Shown: one piece after another, positions 58,958 to 60,000 of the stretch
How the letters are laid out: each line of letters starts with the position of its first letter
Numbering within the stretch: position 1 is the stretch's first letter
Assembly: GCF_964355755.1 (NCBI RefSeq)
Contig: NC_092675.1
Span: 22,088,912-22,148,911 of the forward strand
Direction: 5' to 3'
From: Antedon mediterranea
Taxonomy: Eukaryota > Echinodermata > Crinoidea > Comatulida > Antedonidae
Length of the DNA: 60,000 nucleotides
Notes under the pieces: model-generated
The model's input: the letters and a program-made list of their open reading frames with translations, nothing else
Databases searched by the model: none
What the model was told of the DNA's origin: nothing
Made by a program: the position numbers and the translations under genes

Positions 58958-59221
58958 GGAAGAATGAAACTTGCTGGAATGCCCTTTTGGAGAACTTTGA
59001 AAAAAGCGGGGGTCCGAGAAAGTTCACTGGGCCCTGAATTATTTATGAACCAACCAAATAATCGGCGTTTTTTAAATATGCATGACGAATTTTCCTATAA
59101 ATATTATGAAAATGATTCACACATAATTGAATATGTTCGCAATTTGATTAAAAAGAAAACAATTAGGGTTAAGCAAAACAAAATGGGTTTTTTTTCGCAC
59201 GAATGTTTTTTAAAAGTTTAA
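58958..59221 (+). CDS. Candidate terminal exon, unknown protein
   Basis: A strong acceptor (TTCTATTTCTATTATCAG) opens a frame of 87 codons to a TAA. It starts GRMKLAGMPFWRTLKKAGVR and includes SSLGPELFMNQPNNRRF and DEFSYKYYENDSHIIEYVRN. Composition is protein-like (W, Y, charged helices), unlike the AT-rich noise nearby, but I recognise no family. A short frame at 58718-58879 (MKGTEDMIDMIEMCMPLIPG) precedes it, but no donor joins the two in phase. It could be a real exon of a plus-strand gene, a retrocopy fragment or chance. Confidence 0.3.
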   Translation, partial: GRMKLAGMPFWRTLKKAGVRESSLGPELFMNQPNNRRFLNMHDEFSYKYYENDSHIIEYVRNLIKKKTIRVKQNKMGFFSHECFLKV

Positions 59222-60000
59222 TTTGCACGCTATGGATAGGCCTAACATAACTCTAATTAGAGTGAAACTGAAAGAAATATGATACTGTCTGTAGGAAATA
59301 AATATTTTTTTTTAAAGCAATATAACGACTTAACTTCGTTAACTTCTCTAAGCCTAATCGTTTGCTAACGAAATTTAGGACGTAGAAAAGTTGGACATTT
59401 TTATTCTAAGTTTTTCGTCTAATGTAGTATGATTTTTTCATGTTGAATGAATGGAAGCCGATTCAAATCGACTTGGATCGAATTCTAATAATACCTTGAA
59501 TTGATTATGTTGTCTCCATGCTTATTATTATTGATTAATCTAAATTATTCGGATATTCTGCGGGTCTAATCGTTACTAATAAAGTTTAATCTTAGGCCTA
59601 AATTCTGAGAGACGGACGAAATGAACAAACATGGCGGAAAATGATTTGATGGGTCCTGTCTAACGAATATAAAATTGATGGACAGACATATTTTGAGAAA
59701 ATGGGACGCTGAACAATTATCTCCATCATTATAATTATTAGTCTGTCTTGTGTGGGTGGGCGAGAGCCTACGAAATCTAAACAAACTGTAAAATAATTGG
59801 TGATAAACAAGAAGAAAAACTATACATGCACTTTAAATATAATTAAGCTCTTCTAAGTGCAAGAAAAAAACAACAAACAAACAATAAAAACAAATATAAT
59901 GCATAACTATGAATTAATAATTGTTTATATAATAAGTAAAGTATTTGACAATTTGAGATGTTCCATAATGTCCATAATACTAAATACTAAGGTCCTGCGA
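59222..60000. other. Right edge, AT-rich, possible promoter-like motif
   Basis: Nothing firm. The plus strand has AACATGGCGGAAAATG at 59628-59643, which resembles both a strong start context and a YY1-type initiator. The frame closes after ten codons (MAENDLMGPV). It may mark a transcription start of a neighbouring gene. Confidence 0.25.

Noticed and set aside
59632-59661. Start of a gene at AACATGGCGG on the plus strand
   Set aside because: The frame ends after ten codons and no good donor precedes the stop. It is kept only as a possible promoter motif.

Overview
This is animal nuclear DNA: AT-rich, with introns, interspersed repeats and two multi-exon genes on the minus strand. The window best fits a marine deuterostome invertebrate, possibly an echinoderm. 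That is inferred from an apoB/apolipophorin-type lipoprotein gene, an importin-13 gene with many introns, tRNA-derived SINEs, and the frequent octamer TAGGCCTA. The species cannot be named from sequence alone.

Gene 1 (13814 down to 1, running off the left edge) encodes a secreted large lipid transfer protein of the apolipoprotein B/apolipophorin type. I could join 17 coding exons with consistent splice sites and reading phase, giving at least 2,879 residues. There is a TATA box, a signal peptide, the cysteine-containing N-terminal lipid-transfer module and a helical domain. The last visible exon is a single open exon of at least 3,738 bp. From residue about 1832 that exon consists of 30 tandem 35-residue repeats, paired as 70 residues/210 bp, carrying about 79 N-glycosylation sequons.

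Gene 2 (55349 down to 22628) is a complete importin-13 (IPO13). Its 25 coding exons join in frame to 955 residues from ATG to TAA. The last coding exon lies 6.6 kb from the preceding one. The introns hold most of the mobile DNA: a tRNA-derived SINE family, several MITE families, a 1.55-kb CpG-rich inverted-repeat element and a minisatellite of about 24 units.

Between the genes (13.93-22.6 kb) I see no convincing gene, only AT-rich sequence and a repeat cluster at 15.0-16.3 kb. Upstream of IPO13 (55.4-60 kb) I see no firm gene, only one candidate plus-strand exon near 59 kb.

The most unusual feature is a family of tiny palindromic insertions, 20-38 bp long, beginning CATGGAGG and ending CCTCCATG. 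Each of the four copies is flanked by a perfect 7-bp direct repeat. One copy sits in a tandem repeat whose sister units lack it, and another has been broken at its edge by a later MITE insertion. They behave like minimal mobile elements.
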